A stretch of DNA of 64,000 bases from an uncultured Clostridia bacterium (GTDB lineage Bacteria > Bacillota > Clostridia > Christensenellales > Aristaeellaceae): contig CAKTUU010000004.1 of the NCBI GenBank assembly GCA_934621505.1, positions 1 to 64,000 of the forward strand, in the 5' to 3' direction. The notes below the pieces were generated by a model. The model searched no databases, was not told the origin of the DNA, and saw only the letters and a program-made list of their open reading frames with translations. Below are positions 61,858-64,000 of the stretch, piece after piece. A program made the translations under genes and the position numbers. Numbering within the stretch: the stretch's first letter is position 1; the number at the start of each line of letters is the position of its first letter.

Positions 61858-62680
61858 TGGTTCCCTCCGCGCCCAGCAGAGCGATCTTTTCCAGCGCAAA
61901 GCGTTTGACCGCCTGAGTAGGCTCCTTCATGAACAAATCAATGGCGATGGTCTTGGGGTCCACCTTGTGGAAGGCGTCCAGCAGCGCGCAGCACACATCG
62001 GTGCCAAAATTAATCTTGCGAATGCCCGCCTTTACCGCGGCCTGAATCTGGTCGTCAGGCACGCCGCTGCCGCCGTGCAGCACCAGATGGGCCTTCGTCG
62101 CCGCATGAATTTCCGCGATGCGGTTAATGGCCAGCATGGGGGCCTGCTTATAGTGGCCGTGAGCGGTACCCACCATAATAGCCAACGCGTCCACGCCGGT
62201 TTCGTCCACAAAGCGTTTGGCCTCGTCCACCTTGGTGTATTCGGTGCTTACGCCATCGGCTGCAACGCCGATATGGCCCAGTTCGCCCTCAACGTCCACG
62301 CCCACCTCATGGGCAAAATGGACCACGTTTTTCAGAGTGCGAATGTTTTCCTCAAAGGGCAGGGTGCTGGCGTCCCGCATTACGCTGGTACAGCCCCAGC
62401 GCAGCGCGCGGCACACCACCTCGTCGCTTGCGCCGTGGTCCAGATGGAAAGCCACCTTCACTTTGGCATCCCGTGCCGCCTGCAAAATGGAGGGGATCAT
62501 AAACTTGGCCTCATAATTGCTGAACAGGCGGCTGTACATTTGCAGAATCACGCAGGCGTTGGCTTCCTCGGCGGCGAAAAGCACGCCCAGGGCGGTTTCG
62601 GCATTGTACACATTAAAGGCGGGGATCGCGCAGCCGCGCTTTTCGGCGATGTTGAGCAATTCGTTCATACTGGTAAGCAT
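61850..62680 (-). CDS. Class II fructose-bisphosphate-type aldolase (FbaA/GatY/IolJ family)
   Basis: 276 residues. Zn-dependent: AFHLDHGASDEVV carries the catalytic Asp and a His ligand, VEGELGHIG the Glu, MVGTAHGHYKQAP and LVLHGGSGVPDDQI the other His ligands and phosphate loop, and KINFGTD closes the DHAP site. It splits a ketose 1-phosphate or bisphosphate to dihydroxyacetone phosphate and an aldehyde. Fructose, tagatose and deoxy-ketogluconate phosphate aldolases share these motifs, so the acceptor half is open. GAAGGA precedes the ATG. Confidence 0.93.
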   Translation of the reverse strand: MLTSMNELLNIAEKRGCAIPAFNVYNAETALGVLFAAEEANACVILQMYSRLFSNYEAKFMIPSILQAARDAKVKVAFHLDHGASDEVVCRALRWGCTSVMRDASTLPFEENIRTLKNVVHFAHEVGVDVEGELGHIGVAADGVSTEYTKVDEAKRFVDETGVDALAIMVGTAHGHYKQAPMLAINRIAEIHAATKAHLVLHGGSGVPDDQIQAAVKAGIRKINFGTDVCCALLDAFHKVDPKTIAIDLFMKEPTQAVKRFALEKIALLGAEGTND

Positions 62681-62703
62681 TGTTTCTGTCCTTCTCTCTT
62701 TCT

Positions 62704-64000
62704 TTATTCGTTTACAGTATCCAGCTTCAAACCGGGCACATATTTGGTAAACTCGCGCAGTTCCTCGGTTACATCGCCCTCGATCTCCGCCATATGGTGG
62801 ATGTAGGGGCCCTCGATCAGCTTGCGTTCCCAGGCGGACAGGTTGTCAAACTGGGCCCACAGATAGGTGCCGAAAGTATAGGGACCATCGGTGGTGCGGC
62901 AGGTGCCGGCCAGCAGGCTGTAGTCGCCGTTATCCTGATCAAACCGGGACACGGTGTATTGGCCGTCCTTCACCTGGAACCACTGGCGCATGTTCACGTT
63001 TTTACAGGGGCATCCATCCTTTTTCAGGCTATAGGCAAAGGGTCCGCAATGCCACAGCAGTTCGGCGTTTTTGTTTTCAGGATGGCGCACGGTAAATTCG
63101 CCAAAGAAGGGAATCTTTTCGCCCAGGGTGGCGCAGGAGAGCATCGCCATGGAAATAGCGCCGTGCAGATCGCTTTCGCAGGAGATGATATAGCCCATAT
63201 CCGCCAGCACGCTGTAGGCGGTGCAGGGCATAGCGCCAACGCCCAGCTGCATGGCCGTCCAACATTCGGCGGATACAGCCTGCACATTGTAGGTTTGAAA
63301 TACCCACTGGTACAGCAGCACAAAGGCATACACCTTTTTCAGCAAGGGCGGGGTCAAATCGTCCATTTCATAACGGGACAGGAGCAGCTTGGCTCCCGTT
63401 TCCAGCTCGGCCTCTTTTTCCCGCAAAATTTTGTTGTACTGATCGATGATCACCGCCAGGTTGACAGGAACGATTTGCAGGCCGAATTTTTCCATCAGCT
63501 CGCCCTCGTTAAAAATAACGGAGCAGAAGGGCTTGGGCCGCATGCCCACCTGAGCGATGCGCATGCCCCGGAAATTGTTGACCATGCAGGCCACATGGGT
63601 AAATTTTTCAAACCCGGCCTTAAACGTATCGCTTTCCACTGCGCTGGTTTCAATATAGCTAAAGGGAATATGGAACCGCTGCATCTGACGGCTTACGCCA
63701 AACAGGCCGCACTGGCTGTCGGTATAGCGGGTACCATCGGGCAGGAAGCTGTCGTCGATGGGCGCCCAGATGCACACGGGCTTGCCCACTCTCCGGGCCA
63801 CCGCGGCGGCGATTTCCTCGTTGCCAAAGTTGCAATTGATAATCAACACTGCGTCTACCTTTTCAGCAGTAAAGCGGTCAATCACCTTTTCAGCGTCCGC
63901 ATCGCAGTACATCACATCCACAGGGTTAATGCCCTTTAAATCCACAAAGGACACATGGTCGGAGGCAAAGTGTTCCTCAATGTACCTGACGATCCTGTGG
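62704..64000 (-). CDS. L-fucose/L-arabinose isomerase family protein (5' end beyond window)
   Basis: The frame is open to the right edge. A GTG at 63954 is internal, since upstream codons read HRIVRYIEEHFASDH into VSFVDLKG, so the N-terminus is missing. About 432 residues are seen. Family features are the first-domain Rossmann region (VDAVLIINCNFGNEEIAAAV, GKPVCIWAPIDDSF) and the middle domain (VQAVSAECWTAMQLGVGAMP, SCESDLHGAISMAM) carrying Glu and Asp metal ligands. A late His region, KYVPGL, follows. These enzymes convert aldoses to ketoses with Mn2+. Here it would supply the ketose for the PfkB kinase and aldolase. First visible gene of the operon. Confidence 0.85.
   Translation of the reverse strand, partial: HRIVRYIEEHFASDHVSFVDLKGINPVDVMYCDADAEKVIDRFTAEKVDAVLIINCNFGNEEIAAAVARRVGKPVCIWAPIDDSFLPDGTRYTDSQCGLFGVSRQMQRFHIPFSYIETSAVESDTFKAGFEKFTHVACMVNNFRGMRIAQVGMRPKPFCSVIFNEGELMEKFGLQIVPVNLAVIIDQYNKILREKEAELETGAKLLLSRYEMDDLTPPLLKKVYAFVLLYQWVFQTYNVQAVSAECWTAMQLGVGAMPCTAYSVLADMGYIISCESDLHGAISMAMLSCATLGEKIPFFGEFTVRHPENKNAELLWHCGPFAYSLKKDGCPCKNVNMRQWFQVKDGQYTVSRFDQDNGDYSLLAGTCRTTDGPYTFGTYLWAQFDNLSAWERKLIEGPYIHHMAEIEGDVTEELREFTKYVPGLKLDTVNE

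Overview
The window looks like chromosomal DNA of a GC-rich Gram-positive anaerobe of the class Clostridia, probably a gut-type member of Eubacteriales or Christensenellales. This is inferred from content, not from any marker-gene comparison. Pointers are strong AGGAGG ribosome sites, a Firmicutes class III fructose-1,6-bisphosphatase, a CsoR-type copper repressor, ATP-dependent PEP carboxykinase, a topoisomerase IV pair, LPxTG-like surface-protein tails, and an Etf-linked 2-hydroxyacid dehydrogenase. I saw no tRNA, rRNA, CRISPR array, transposase or phage gene.

Layout. 1-1451: N-terminal part of a secreted protein built from perfectly spaced 222-bp repeats, running off the left edge. 1660-4418: Nudix hydrolase, small membrane peptide, acetyltransferase, TPR lipoprotein, thymidine kinase. 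4499-7355: copper operon csoR-copA with a second, internally started copZ. 7491-12121 (minus): a VTC / DUF4956 / CotH three-gene cluster. 12242-14645 (minus): MATE transporter and a flippase-like membrane protein. 14970-16574: pckA. 16747-21858 (minus): fbp followed by two tandem paralogous membrane glycosyltransferases. 22004-26481 (minus): parE-parC. 26568-32470 (minus): an esterase, and an ABC transporter operon of the GldA/GldF/GldG/DUF4340 kind. 32601-34603 (minus): a surface adhesin interrupted by an 11-G tract, a likely phase-variation switch. 34875-37628: acetyltransferase, polytopic membrane protein, and a beta-lactamase-fold protein lacking its catalytic residues. 37745-43168: membrane protein, rRNA/tRNA-type pseudouridine synthase, methyltransferase, C-S lyase-type aminotransferase, PepV-like dipeptidase, signal peptidase I. 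43178-50233 (minus): GyrI-like protein, a 5'-truncated LPxTG protein remnant, a 1499-residue SH3 surface protein, and an acyltransferase.

50332-64000 (minus) is one tightly packed run of 13 co-directional genes. In transcription order they are: a fucose/arabinose-isomerase-family protein (cut by the right edge), class II aldolase, PfkB kinase, aldose epimerase, DUF4867, FAD-linked 2-hydroxyacid dehydrogenase, an Fe-S CCG-like subunit, an Ldh_2-family dehydrogenase, malic enzyme, FGGY kinase, EtfB, EtfA and IolB. The best reading is a sugar or sugar-acid catabolic operon. Isomerisation, phosphorylation and aldol cleavage would give a triose phosphate and a short aldehyde or acid. The acid would then be oxidised by a GlcD/Fe-S/EtfAB assembly with pyruvate/malate handling alongside. 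I do not recognise this exact combination as a named pathway, so it is the main candidate for an undescribed system.

The other strong candidates are the VTC-DUF4956-CotH cluster, the poly-G switch, the dead beta-lactamase-fold protein and the dual-start copA/copZ.
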